In this document: positions 34,509 through 46,252 of the stretch, one piece after another | Layout: each line of letters starts with the position of its first letter | Position numbering within the stretch: position 1 is the first letter of the stretch | From: Ligula intestinalis | Taxonomy: Eukaryota > Platyhelminthes > Cestoda > Diphyllobothriidea > Diphyllobothriidae | Direction: 5' to 3' | Length of the DNA: 64,000 nucleotides | NCBI GenBank assembly: GCA_036362985.1 | Contig: JAYGXS010000007.1 | Location: 13,583,738 to 13,647,737, forward strand | The notes under the pieces: generated by a model | Told to the model about the DNA's origin: nothing | Seen by the model: the letters and a program-made list of their open reading frames with translations, nothing else | The model's database searches: none | Made by a program: the position numbers and the translations under genes

Positions 34509-35681
34509 AGATGGATATTTGTTTTAGTATGTCCCTAGCAGACCTATGGCCAAATACGTTTGGCTACGTTTGCGTCTGAATAGTTTGTCGGCAGTTGTAC
34601 GCAAGCAAAAACAACAAACACACACACACACGACAGTTCCCCCGTCGATTTCGACGATGGGCACCACGCGCTCCAACAAGCCACAGCAAACGCTGAAGCA
34701 AGCTGAAGCATACACAGAGGCAAGCTGGGCAAGCAACACGAAAGCGACAGCAATCGGGAGCAACGCAGAGAACTGGCACGAAAGGAAACAGGAGTGTAGA
34801 CAAATCCGCACAGAATCTACCCACTCGCTCGCCACTCCCACCTCCACATCAGGTGTAAAGACAAAGTCAATAAGACTGGGGATGAGTGAGGGTGTAGATG
34901 GCTGGCGCGATAAACACAGCATGTGCACACTTGATACAGCCATCTCGCTAGGTATGCTCCCGACTGCGCGGGAGCGCCATAAAGGCCATATTAAGAGAGA
35001 GCCATTGCAGCCTGACTTTCAGTCCTCTCTCTCCTCCCATACGCACACACAGCTACACGCGTACAGAAGGAGCAGCTACGTGGGGGCCCGAGTTCTCCCA
35101 TCAGCTGGCAGACTTTCCAAGCCAGGGCTTTTAGCGCACCGTAATAGATTCAGACGCATTCAGATTAATTATAGTGAGGGAAGAAACGCGCCGAGGTCGA
35201 CCTCACTCTCTCTCTCCCACCGCAAAGTGACCACCTAGCTTTTTGGGCACCCGCAGTGGGGCCTGAAACCCAGTGGGAGCGCGAGTGCAGTCACCAACAG
35301 GGAATCAGAAGTGAGAGAAAGTGCCAGCGCCTTCCAGGCCGCAGGGACCGTGGTTGGCTGAAGACTGGCATTGCATGTGCATGCAGACCATTTGATCTCA
35401 GAACGATGAGAGCAGCCCTGCATGAAGCCTGGGCCAACACCCTCCTGAGGGGGTTAACCAGTCAGTCAACGACTGAAAGGCACAACCCATGTTCCGGTGC
35501 CCGTCGGCGTCCGTGGGCGAGGCTAAAAGGAGAGCAAGAGACAACACACACAGATGGGTATTTGTTTTAGTATGTCCCTAGCAGACCTATGACAAAAAAG
35601 GTTTGGTTACGTTTGCATTTGAACAGTTTATCGGCAGTTGCACGCAAGCAAAAACAACACACACACACACACACGCACACG
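34509..35681 (+). repeat. 1.04-kb unit flanked by about 124-bp direct repeats with (CA)n
   Basis: GATGGATATTTGTTTTAGTA.., ATGTCCCTAGCAGACCTATG, GTCGGCAGTTGTACGCAAGC and a CA run occur at 34509-34632 and again at 35553-35681. The homologous place in duplication copy 1 (about 24830-24880, CATCTGTCCGGAGAGTCTATCG, CAGTTGCATGCAAGC) has only one version, so the unit was added in copy 2. Its end (35150-35240) resembles the repeat at 2480-2580. The 230-codon frame at 34546-35238 spans repeat and microsatellite sequence, has antisense competitors and is not supported as a gene. Confidence 0.65.
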
Positions 35682-35683
35682 AG
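35651..35683 (+). repeat. (CA)n microsatellite
   Basis: AACAACACACACACACACACACGCACAC; a shorter version occurs at 34614-34632 in the other direct repeat. Confidence 0.85.
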
Positions 35684-35799
35684 CAAGCAAAATCCGACAC
35701 ATGTGTCAAACCAACCGACTTTCACTAAACCTCCAACATGACCAGTCTCTGGATTCTATATTGTCCATTGTTGCCAATACAAGAGAACATGCAACACCA

Positions 35800-36200
35800 A
35801 GGAAGAAACTCAGAATTAGATGTGATCGCTAGAATCAGAGATATATTCACCCGACTTTTTGAAATTCCTCGGGCATCCTTCATCAGAAACAATAGCACAA
35901 GGTGATAATTCATACACAAGCAGTTGCAGTATGAAATGGGCAGAATCGCTTTCCTAATATACACCTATTCCAATTAACGACTCCCCTGCCTAGGGTAAAT
36001 GCCCACTTGCACGCTTATTCCTTGATGGCGGGCGTGCGGATCGCGACTTGCTGAACTTGAATTACACGTTGTGGAACTGCAGGTGATGTATGCTCGACCA
36101 TCTGATGCTCGGGCACTAGGTTTAGGAGACGCGTCGTCCTGTGTGCCCCCCTCAAGTGGCGACTTGTTTTGGCCAAACTGATCCGAATATGGGTTGGAGA
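35800..36200 (-). mobile_element. PLE family A, 3'-end copy, reverse orientation
   Basis: GATCGCTAGAATCAGAGATATATTCACCCGACTTTTTGAAATTCC opens the tail. It is followed by AGCAGTTGCAGTATGAAATGGG, GCCCACTTGCACGCTTATTCCTTGATGG and CACGTTGTGGAACTGCAGGTGATG. It ends in the coding tail relic near 36180. It faces away from the + strand copy that follows. Confidence 0.7.
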
Positions 36201-36379
36201 GCTCATTGCACTTATTTATTGACTCATTATCTCCTTCTCTGCTGCAAAGCTTTTTGTGGCCAAAAGACCAAAATGTGCAGAAATGCTACAAATGCAACGC
36301 AAGTACTTTACTTCAAAAGCAATAAACCCCCCAAATGCAGCTGCTTAAGCACGCGTAAGTGAACCAAAAGGCAAACTTG

Positions 36380-37260
36380 CCAGAATGCAGTATATTTGAT
36401 GGGTGTTCAGATAAAATACCCACCCACGCACCTCTGTCAACCTGTGCATGCGCAAACGAGATGAGCAAAATGATTGCGAAGACACCACATTTTTAACGAG
36501 CAACTCCATAAGCCAGAAGCGTCTCGGAGGCTATCGGCCGCCTTCCCGCAGCAGTTAAACTTGGAGTCGCATACAAGCCGGAGGCACCCATAAGATATCA
36601 GATAACCTAAAGAAGTATATGGAGTTGCCTATAGAATTAAGTGCAGTTGCGGATAAAGCAAGTAAATAGGAGAAACTGGAAGACTTCTTGAAACGAAAAT
36701 TGCTGAACATGCGGCAGCAGTACAGAGAAATGACAAATTCTCAATTTGCAGGTCATTCGATGAGCCCCGGCCACACCTTCAAATTTGATGTGGCCGAAAA
36801 TCTTGCGAGAAATGATAATCCTGTGAGCCGAGAATTATTTCAATCATGGTTCACGGACCCACAGTCTGTAAACCCGTGCAACGACATGCCAATCGATATT
36901 CGGTGTTGAGGCTCAACTTGACCCGAGCAAGTCACCATTTGGGGAATGCACAGGCCGAAGCATCGCCTTACGCCAGTGACAGGGGGGCAGATTGCCGAGC
37001 AATCATCACGTCAAATTCCACTTTGTGTGATGAAAGTTTAGCGGATCACAGCCTGCACGCCGGTCATCAGGCAATTGGGGCACAGGCGGGCAATTATCGT
37101 CGATTCAGGGAAGCCGTTACTTGCCATAATTTTTCCTAAGAGAACTGCAAATTTCAGCGCATTTATTATTTGTTTCTGCTTTTGTTTCTGTGAAGGATCC
37201 GCGACGGATTACTGAACGTCGGGCGAATAAAATTCTTACTCCAGCGCTAACTTCTATTTC
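36380..37260 (+). pseudogene. PLE family A, GIY-YIG to 3' end (decayed)
   Basis: Linker relic near 36510-36600. The endonuclease frame GVAYRIKCSCG, stop, SK, stop, IGETGRLLETKIAEHAAAV starts near 36620, and IGETGR begins at 36666 and EH lies at 36705-36710. This keeps the YIG-type glycine, the catalytic-region Arg and the Glu-His. Then PGHTFKFDVAENLARNDN and VSRELFQSWFT (36765-36860), a frameshift near 36890, and YSVLRLNLTRASHHLGNAQA (36895 on). A 3' non-coding part runs to the TTC-like end. Two in-frame stops in the active-site strand make it inactive. It is the most informative PLE-A copy in the window. Confidence 0.78.
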
Positions 37261-37734
37261 TACTCAATACCCACGGTCCTTTGAGAGGGTAATTGCCGTT
37301 TATGCTTACAGTGAATTCCATCTTCCGTTGTCTCCCGTCTTATCCAGTTTGCTGGGACTTTTGCTAATGTTTATGGTGATTAGCTATCACGGTCCCTTAT
37401 AATCCTGAGATTTAGTGGGCCTTCGAAGGCAATGTCTGTCACCCTAAAATATATGGAACCATATTTAAACCTAAAAATATTGTTTTCTTACCTTTTTCTA
37501 CTTAGACTGCTTCAATTTTGTAGGATACGTCCACACACACTTTAACTGTAGTATCCTTGTATGACAGGCTATTACCTAAGCTTTCCGCAACGCCACCAAT
37601 ATGTTATTGCATATTCGAAGTTGTGTTCAACTTAATCTACCGCAGAATACTAGCAGTTGGTCAGTTGTATGTCCTCTTACTGCGTGGCAGATCTGGTGGA
37701 CAAAGACCGGAAACCAGATCAGGGGAAACCGTGC

Positions 37735-38075
37735 GTTGAGAAGAAAACTTCTCGATTGCCGGGACAATAATTTTATTCGCCTGACGATTCGATATCGGCT
37801 GCGCATGCATCATCAGTGACACTAACAGAAAGCAGTAGTAAAAATGGGTAATATATGCACAGTATTTAGCAGTTTTTACGGGGTACAGTCATTAAAGCAA
37901 ACGTACAGCGACAATTAACATAAATTGCCTTCTTGCGCATGAATAGTTTGTTTGACCTGTTGATCTTTCATCACGCGTCGTAGACTCGAGCATGATGATT
38001 GCTCGGCCATCTGGCCCTCCGGTGTTGACGTAGGCTGACGCGGTGGCCCGTTTGTTCCCCAAGACGCGGCGTGTG
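37735..38075 (-). mobile_element. PLE family A 3' end, inserted after the duplication
   Basis: GAAGAAAACTTCTCGATTGCCGGGACAATAATTTTATTCGCC is the reverse tail. It is followed by ATGCATCATCAGTGAC, ATTGCCTTCTTGCGCATG and CATCACGCGTCGTAGACTCGAGCATGATGATTGCTCGGCC. Copy 1 of the duplication lacks it at the corresponding place (about 27830), so the insertion is younger than the duplication. Confidence 0.7.
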
Positions 38076-38909
38076 CTCTTCTAACAATTGATGAACATGG
38101 GGGAGAGATGGACGGACTGATGGGGGGTGTCTTCGGCCACGCCACTCACCTGCATCCGATGCCGCTTCCTGTCTTCTAGACGCTGTCTTGACAGCTGTGT
38201 AAGGGAAGGGAGAATGTGGTTCGCGTTTGAAAAGTCTACTGCCACTTAACACGAACTGTCACGTAAGTCACCGTCCAAGCACCAACCCTGTTGTATAACA
38301 TACGGTGGTAGCCATTGTCGAAGTCGGCGGACGAAAGGAGAGAATTATTTCAATTAAGTGACTTTTTTATGTTAACATCCTGCCCTTTTTTGATGTTTAA
38401 ACTTAGCAGTCGAGTATGTAGAAAACTGACCAGCACGTTTGCTTTCCGTAGTATGTGCTATAAGGGTGCTAGTGTAGATTTTATTGATTATTTTTGTCTG
38501 ACAAACATCTAGACAGCGTAACAGAGATTACACGTGAGTACTATTTGAGTAGCATTTGTTTTGTAAGGAACCTCCAACCCACAGTTTTTTAAGTCTATGC
38601 AGCGTTGAAAAGTGATGCGAGGTCAAAACATCATTAAAACACATCATCAGTAAAACTTATCTGCGCATGACACAGAATATAGTGACATTACCTATGATTA
38701 AGAATTCTCGACAGAATCCAAAACGTCAGGATAATAAAGCTTTTGTTGCAGTGGTCGCAGCTCCTTGTTCTTAACTAAATATGTGTTCGCGCAGCAGACA
38801 AAACTACTGAAGCCCAAGGCACTGCTATACAAGTGAGTTCCGTTAAAACTCGGTAAACACTTATCAACGAGTGTCAATATCGCCCGACCTAAAGCTGCAA
38901 GAGAACAAG

Positions 38910-39060
38910 CTTTGCGCTCAATGGTTAGAGCGTTAGACTCTGCTCTAAATGGCTGCGAATCGTGGTGCGCCACTAAGTTATGATTGACTGATGACGGCCA
39001 GTAAGCCAGAAATGGCCATTCCAGTCCAATTGGCTTTGCCGACCATACCATCAAACTGCA
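38910..39060 (+). repeat. SINE, head and body (shared by both duplication copies)
   Basis: GCGCTCAATGGTTAGAGCGTTAGACTCTGC, GGCTGCGAATCGTGG, GATTGACTGATGACGGCCAG and TAAGCCAGAAATGGCCATTCCAGTCC. The A-box region is well kept. It is co-linear with 28545-28700. Confidence 0.75.
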
Positions 39061-39754
39061 GAGGGCCGACCCTGCTCCACAGTTGCCATTATGCGTTCAG
39101 CACCCGGCTTGTTTCCTCCCGGCACACTTAAGGTCATCGGATCCGTCTGCGTTCGAGACAAAGCAGCAAATGGCATTCCTAGGATGATCTGTAGCCTCCA
39201 GTCCGGGCTGTGATTGATGTCTTGCTGTTTAGGCCATCATTCCGATTGCTGTCCATAAACTGCGCCGAGGACCCAACGGGTTGTCTGTCCTGATAAGGGC
39301 ACTTAAGGTCTAATCGTTGCAGCCTCCTGCACTTACTCTAATAATAAATAATCAAGCGATTTCTCCATTCCAGCATACATTACGACCTCTGAAAGTCCTT
39401 CAACTACTGGTGAACATATTTTGGCAGTTCCTGTGATTCTATTTGTTTATGAATATCAAAAGTTGTGCCATGTTTCGCCTAATCGGTTAAAGGGTAGAAA
39501 CCAAATTTCAAATGCAAACGTGGGATGACAAGTTTAAAAGCGATAAAAGGCAAATATTCCATGACAGTGGACATAGGATTGCCTGATGAGCAAACATTAC
39601 CTGCTGAACGCAAAATAATTGACGAATTATGGTTCGTAATGTGGTTACTTCTTGCTTTTACACCTCCCAACGGAAATGACGTTGCAATTTACAATTTCTG
39701 TAGTTGAGTGTTGTCGAATTGGCAATGCAAGCGAATATGCGAGCCCCACGAAGA

Positions 39755-40185
39755 AATCGAGAAGAAGAAGAAGAAGATGCGATTGCTGGCACAAGACTTT
39801 CACCTGACTGACGTTTTGGCATCCGTCTCGGAACCTTCATCAGAGCCATCAGCAGAAAACAATAGCAAAAGGAGGTAAAACATTCCCAGGAAGTTGCAGC
39901 ATTCATAGAAAACAGCCCTTATTAAACACTTACGACAACGAAAATTAACGATAATTGCACTGCCGTTCCTTGCTTGTTTGCAAGCTGGCATGTGCCTGCT
40001 GAACTTGCATCACGTATGGTGGAATTGAGCGTGGTGATTGCTCGGCCATCTTGTTCCCCGGTCTTGGCTCAAGACAGCACAGTGACCTGTTTTTGGAATT
40101 TTTTTGGGCCCCTGTGGAATCATTGCCATAACAGCCATTGGAGGACATTTGTTAGGCTGCATTTGACGGATTAACTGTTGCATGG
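39755..40185 (-). mobile_element. PLE family A, 3'-end copy, reverse orientation, with (GAA)n
   Basis: GAGAAGAAGAAGAAGAAGATGCGATTGCTGG followed by CACAAGACTTTCACCTGACTGACGTTTTGGC, AGGAAGTTGCAGCATTCATAG and GCATCACGTATGGTGGAATTGAGCGTGGTGATTGCTCGGCC. Same position as 29400-29830 in duplication copy 1, so it predates the duplication. Confidence 0.75.
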
Positions 40186-40940
40186 CTGCGTTTGGCGATA
40201 GGCAATTATCTATTACTTAGAGAAAGGACGATTCCTCTGAAAAATGATCGAAGTGGTGAAGTAGAAATAGATGAAAAAATATCAAGGCCTATCTGGCAAT
40301 GGTGGTTCACAAACAAATAAACTGTTAGCGCTCTTTTGGTAACAAGGTGTCTATGTGACACATCTATCCGGCACTGGTAATGCGAACCTGTCATGGTTAT
40401 AAAAAAATAGCCTTTTTTCTTTTTACAGCAGCCAATGGATTCATTCAAAATCACAGATATCCTTTAAGTGACCCACCTATTATATTTTGTTTAACTGCGC
40501 TCTGCGGAAGTGTCCATTGTCTACCTTCTTAGTAAAATTGTGTATTTCAATTGCGCAACCAGGCTTAAAATAAAAATAACTCCTACACGACTTACTTACA
40601 GCCCATGGTAAATAGACAATCTTGTTTTTACTTTTGCAATCGTGCTTTTTTTAAAACAATGCATCACCTTCTAGTTTTCTCTGTGAACAACGACTATTAT
40701 GCAGTGCAACAATCTTTCGAATACTTAAAATCCTGCTATTCAATAGATGGCTTCATCGACAAATGTAGTGTAGTCGTATTCTGAAATTATTTGCAGAATC
40801 TCTTGGACCATATGATGGGCAAGTTTGCCCGATGTGTCAAGGCAGGGGCTTTTTGAGAACAGCAAAATATGAGGAGAAATGATGAAAAGCCATTTTTTGA
40901 CAGCTACTGAACCATCCTTCTACGTTTATTTTACACTGTG

Positions 40941-41980
40941 TTCATATTAAACACTACACATTTTGATAAGAAAAATGAACAAATCATAAACAGTTTATTT
41001 AATATCTCAGTGTTTGTATAAACAACAGGTTACACTATCGAAATCGAAGAAAGGTGCATTAAAACACACAATGATAGCACAATTGCCAGCGATAAAGAAG
41101 CGAGAAACATAACCAAATAATTGCAGCATATGCAATAATTTAATTCAACCAAAAACGCTATCATAGGAAAGCTTTCAGTGCGTAAACAGACGTCATTTAA
41201 ATGCCATATGGAAACGTGTTTTACGGAGGAATGTTCCATTACTCAAAAGCAGTTCGTTTTTAGTTTTTTTAAAGACTGCTGTTGCTTTCGGCAGTAGTAT
41301 TTACTTTAACAGGAATGGCTGTCTGCATTAAATAGAACACCCACGAACACACAACCATAGTACATGCTGTTCCTAATTATTTTATTTTGAAATACTTGAT
41401 ATGCCTTGATATTCAAGTGACGTACAACACGTAGGTAATATTAAAACACACTGAACTAAGTAGGCCTACAACTGAATTTTTTAATTATACCCGAATATGA
41501 GAGTCGCTGATCGCCCTGTGAATATATGAACTTGAGGCTGTATACTATTTTTAATTCTTTACCACAAAAGTCAAACCGAACCTTATTTCTTATCCTCTGG
41601 AAAAGAGTATAAACCAAGTTTCTTTCTCATTGAATCGGAACAAAACTTTGATGATGCAAGTACTGACCATTCCATGTATTCTTATGGAGTACCATTTGTT
41701 GCATGGTTTACACTATTTCCAAGACGACTAGACAACTCTGTTCTATGAATAAAATGGATTACGAATAAGAAAGGCTAATACACACCATACTGAAGCGTGG
41801 ATATCAGTTAAATAAAAGTATGGTAAACCTTTGCAACCCAAAACGACGGAACAGTTAGCTCCAAAAAAGCATTTTACCGTTCCTTTACCTTTACGGGCGA
41901 TATAATTTGAACACTATCATAGGACGCTTGCTCACGGCCATTAACAGAACGTATTGCGCTGCCGAGCTCATATTTTGCTC
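40941..41980. other. Intergenic, nothing recognised
   Basis: AT-rich, with only short frames (for example 41030-41239 on the minus strand) that match no family I recognise. Confidence 0.4.
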
Positions 41981-41984
41981 TCAA

Positions 41985-42355
41985 ACTAAGGTTTTACCAA
42001 TTCCTGGTGCAAAGGAGTTTTTGCCATTGCACGCCACTTTCAATTGTGTTCATGAGTTATCTTGCACTAGTGGATGCAGGTACACAGAGCAAACGCAACG
42101 GCGATTGGCAGCCAGAACTAAGCATTGCTGGTCTATTGGGCTTTTTAAACAGGAACATGGACCATTTGCTGAATACGGGCCATTATGTGGACCCAAAACC
42201 TTCCTTCCGAGTACTTTTCCTAGCGCGAACAACTCGTACTTTAAGCTATCTGGAGGCAGCCTGCATACGGCAGTCAAAACCTGACCTATGTAAAGAGTTC
42301 GAGTATGTAGTTAACTTAGCTTTGCCTTGCTGGAGTCTGTCTTTTCTTTTCACCT
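41985..42355 (+). pseudogene. PLE family B, GIY-YIG and C-terminal fragment (frameshifted)
   Basis: LPLHATFNCVHELSCTSGC (from about 42025) matches LPLKATSMCIYSFTCSCGA of the 49-50-kb copy, and RYTEQTQRRLAARTKHCW matches RYIGRTTRRLEKRVREHIPAW. The first catalytic glycine and the EH are lost. After a frame change, LNTGHYVDPKPSFRVLF, YLEAACIRQSKPDLC and VVNLALPCW (42165-42335) are the tail motifs also seen at 17.5-17.9 kb. This is the only PLE-B fragment on the + strand here. Confidence 0.75.
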
Positions 42356-42759
42356 CGTTTTAACCCGCTTACTTCCCTTATTTACCTTCGAAAACTACCC
42401 TATGAACTTTTTTGACCTTTCTGTACAAATTGAATTTCGCATTTTTCGCATTTGTTACACTCATCATACAAAAATGGACGCAACTGATGAGCTTTCCAGA
42501 AATTTCATGGATCCATTAAATCTTGTCCTTTTTGCAATCGACAAAATTAAAGGTTGCAATTTGCTGGCAGCAATGCCTGACGAGATCTCGCCGCCGCTTT
42601 TGTGGTGCTAAAATTAAAGTTAGGAGAGTTGGCAAACTAAAATTATCGTGCAGGTTAATTTTAAACCGGCCCATTATAGTTTTTGATTTCATTGCATTTT
42701 ATATGCTTGAAGATTTGACATAATTTATGAGTAAGAATTAGTTTAAAAGATGCAGAATT

Positions 42760-42880
42760 TAAAAAAACCTGGCTTGATGGTAGTCATTTTACAAGCGCTG
42801 GTTTTTTCGTTGTTTCCGGATTCTGTCAATGCTTAAACCAACGCTTGCAAAATGATCACCATCAAGCCAGGTTTTTTTAA
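42760..42880. mobile_element. Small hairpin MITE (about 121 bp)
   Basis: Left arm 42760-42806 (AAAAAAACCTGGCTTGATGG, TAGTCATTTTACAAGCGCTGG) and right arm 42833-42880 (CCAACGCTTGCAAAATGATCACC, ATCAAGCCAGGTTTTTTT) are almost perfect inverse complements around a 26-base loop. TTTAA-like sequence at the left and TTTAAT at the right could be a TA or TTAA target, but the palindrome overlaps it. The arms are far better conserved than any other repeat in the window, so it is probably a recent insertion. Confidence 0.8.
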
Positions 42881-44264
42881 TACCACGTCCTTGACACTGA
42901 TTCTTATTCAAAAAGTATGCCATGTCGTCCAGCCTATTAAATGCAGTGAGATTAACAACTGTCATGGACCGGTTAAAAATTTACCTTCACCGGAAACTGT
43001 AACTTGTCGAGACTTCTAAATTTAATTAAAGTACCACAACATTGACAGCAATATCCCGTCAGGAACCGCTGCCTGTGATTTGCGGCATATAAGTTGCCTG
43101 TCTCCTCTTTGTCCTGGGTCTATTTTTGGGCAATCCTGAGCTCAATTTGTTTCCTCTGTTTGGCTTAAACATGACAATGAACTTTTTTCCAGAATCAACT
43201 AGGATTTAGACTTTTGTCACGAATAGAAGCAAATATGCGTGCGGCTCAGGTTCTTATTGTAAAGAAAAGGAAGATGCGTCTTTGCATCTTCTTATTTTTA
43301 GACTTTGGTGACATATATTGCTCAGAGCCTATGAATAACGATTGCACTGAAGTTACAAAGCCCAACTTCGAAATCGTTTTTACCCACATCAGGCCAATTT
43401 AATGGTGTTCTTCTTAAGCATATGAGAAGCAAATGAGGAAAGTAATTTCACACAAGAGCGTCGCAAGTATAAGGAAGTCTGTAGGACACGCCTGATACGT
43501 TCTGTTTTAAATAAATATATTCCACTTAAAAATTATATATGAGAAGCTGCGACTTTCGCATTCTGCAGCACCAGTTATATAATATCACGCATGCAGTGTG
43601 TCGCTTTTGAGTTCTTTAGAAATGCTTCGATGAATTACAAATCCAATTTTCGATGACAGATAATTAACGTGTTTCGAAGAGCGTAAAACTGTCATGACAT
43701 GAGTCAGAATACTGTGATTTAACAGCTTTTCTACTATAAAAATACGTTTTTAGTAAAAAAAAAAGGATCTGAATACGAGGTTGTTGAATTTCAAATTTTT
43801 TTTCAAAATGTTGAATAAGCACAAAATACAGTCTAGGGATGTAGTTCTATCTCTATGGCTTATTCCAGAAACTTAAAATTCTACACAGTCGTTTCTTAAG
43901 TGTTAAACCATACTTTAAAGAAGTCTTTAGCATAGTAGATTGTATGGGGTTGCGTAGAGAACTTCGAGGAGGGTAAGACTAATTTCCCACTTTAAAAAAG
44001 CACAAAATGTGTCAGACTGTGGTTATCTGAGGTTATCACGCACCGCTTCACCGAGTTACGCGCGTACGCGCACGCTGACGCGAACATCCTGTTTGGGCAT
44101 GCAATTTCTGTGGTGTAGATTTCACCGTCAAAAATAGTATGCACAAAATGCTGATGTACCTTCGATGTCTTAGTATTGATAAAAAGGCCAATGCAAAAGT
44201 GTAGGCTGATAGCATCACCGGAAAAGTAATGGTGATCTCTGGTTTATTATTCATTTCCAGACAG
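42881..44264. other. Intergenic, nothing recognised
   Basis: Only short unsupported frames (43214-43402, 44048-44254). Confidence 0.4.
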
Positions 44265-44365
44265 TCGTACCCAGATTCAAGTGACGTCTCATCCGAGCTT
44301 CCAACTCAAGACCTATTTGATCAAAGTCAAATGCCCTAACAACTGAGCCAAGGAGTCGTTGTTTT
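44265..44365 (-). repeat. tRNA-headed SINE, reverse orientation
   Basis: The minus strand reads CCTTGGCTCAGTTGTTAGGGCATTTGACTT (A-box region), then TCTTGAGTTGGAAGCTCGG and CTGGGTACGACTG at the start of the body. Truncated copy. Confidence 0.6.
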
Positions 44366-46252
44366 GCCGGGTAAGGTCGAGCGCTATTTATACTCAGGGA
44401 TTAATTTTCACCCAACGGCTCAGGGAACTTATCTATCCCTCTCCATCTGGGGTCTCGAGAGAGGCGTTTTAGTTCTTAAATGTAACTAATGTGAAGCTAG
44501 GTTAGGGGCTAAATGGACCTTTAGCTCGTAGCTTAGGTTTAAGTGATTGGCCGAACGTTCCTCCGTGAGTGTCAATAAGAAATTTTTATCAGTGATTTCT
44601 TACCTCCTCTACATAATAAAATGAGTCCAGAAGTATGTTTTTGTCAAACAGATACGATGATTCGCGTTTTAGGTGTTTCCATGGGTAATAAGCAGGTTTG
44701 TACAAGATTCGGACCAGTCAGTTTAATGTGCCGAACTTTAAAAATACTTCAATAACTTTCTTGTCAGAAATTGCAGAAGCAACAGCGAAATGGCGACAAT
44801 TAGAGAGGACATAAGCAAATCAATTATTCATGATTACACGGGATTTTTTACATCAATTGATCCACTGCCAATTTGTATACTCGGCCTTAATCAAGTTTTG
44901 GCTCCCCTGGTCTCCGAGGTGAACGATTATCATGTCAGTTAGGATATTATACTTATGGCCAATTTCGCGGGCGTGAACAGCAAATATGAACCAGCAGAGA
45001 ATTCATTGAAGTCTGGTCCACATATGGGAACTCAAGCGATCGATATATGGATTTAAGGCTGACCTTCAGATCCCTGCGCAGTCACTTGAGGGTTGTGTCT
45101 TGGTGTGCAGTTGATATCCTGATGAGTTCGAAAACTCGGAAAAATATATAAATTCATGTTATGCTTAATTTATCTTCTCCTCTACTCATATATGGTTTTG
45201 CTTCGTCTGAGTTCTTGTTGTTTTCGTTAAAAGCACGTTTTTCCTAAAAAACATCCCGTGAGACTGACTGTGATGCTTAAGGATGCAGTTTCCCTCAGAA
45301 TGCTTCAGAAAAATCTCTTAATGAGCAGATGGATCCTTCAAGTTGTATTACAGACCTGCACATGAAGAACAAAGGAGAAGCATAAATTATGGATTAGTCG
45401 CCAACTCCAATAGATAACCATAATAATCAGTTGTCAAACGCGGGTATATGCATGTGTCATACAAAGAACGCACTCAGTTTTACTACGTAAGTTCTTCTTG
45501 ATACGCACCAGGTGCAGTAGACATTGCTGGAGCTTAAGACATAACGATATGCTGCAGTTACCTTTCTGCTCTGAACCAGCAACATATAACCCCACGTTAG
45601 AAGGGTTAATAAGTTTCCTATAATTTTGGATTTCGGATTCCATAAACGATCGCTAGCATGGAAGCGTATTTCAATGTGGTAGACCACATTCCGAGAGGAA
45701 GGTAATTTATGCCGAAACGGCAAGCAGTTTCAGATAAAAAAAGAGAACTTTCTTCACAGATTCCTAGCAGTAAATATGTGCGGGTGGCCTACCTAGGACT
45801 TTACACGCCGAGTGACAAGGTAGAACGTTTTTAACTTAATCTTACACACAGGCATCATGGTTGGATGATCTGAAAAGAAGGACTACGTAGTTCTGCTAAG
45901 GTATTTAAAATGAAATGGAAAATCACGCTTTGAACGATACCTTGTTTTTACTACTGAAGTTAGATTCTTTACGAATGGCAATGCTAACAGACGAAATAGT
46001 AGCTTTTGAAGCGAATAAAACCCGTGAACGAAACATACCAAATAGGTGCACTACCAGGCCATACCAACGGGACTCGTGTGTTGGCCCAATTTTTTTGAGG
46101 GATGCATGTCCGGCAAAAGGCTTATGTGGGTGTTTTTAAAATTGGAGTCAAAAGGTAAAAGTTTAACTTCGGGTTCCAGACGGCACACTAAAACCCCACC
46201 CCCTCTGTACTACGGCGCAGGTGAAAACAAGAGTTAAAAGGGGTTTGACATA
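44366..46252. other. Intergenic, nothing recognised
   Basis: Frames at 45434-45723 (minus) and 45915-46237 (plus) lack recognisable domains. No strong repeat is seen. Confidence 0.4.

Larger units (their letters stand above)
33715..40940 (+). repeat. Diverged direct duplication, copy 2
   Basis: Partner of 23370-30580, offset by roughly 10 kb. Relative to copy 1 it has gained the 1-kb unit at 34509-35681 and the reverse PLE-A piece at 37735-38075. At 37730 the sequence CAGATCAGGGGAAACCGTGCG stops matching copy 1 and resumes with CCACGCCACTCACCTGCATCCG near 38137. Shared insertions (SINE, reverse PLE-A at 39755) are older than the duplication. Confidence 0.7.

Noticed and set aside
34546..35238. 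230-codon + strand frame, the longest in the window
   Set aside because: It runs over a CA microsatellite and a dispersed repeat, overlaps three antisense frames, has low-complexity Ser/Thr/His composition and no domain, and lies in a unit absent from the duplicated partner.
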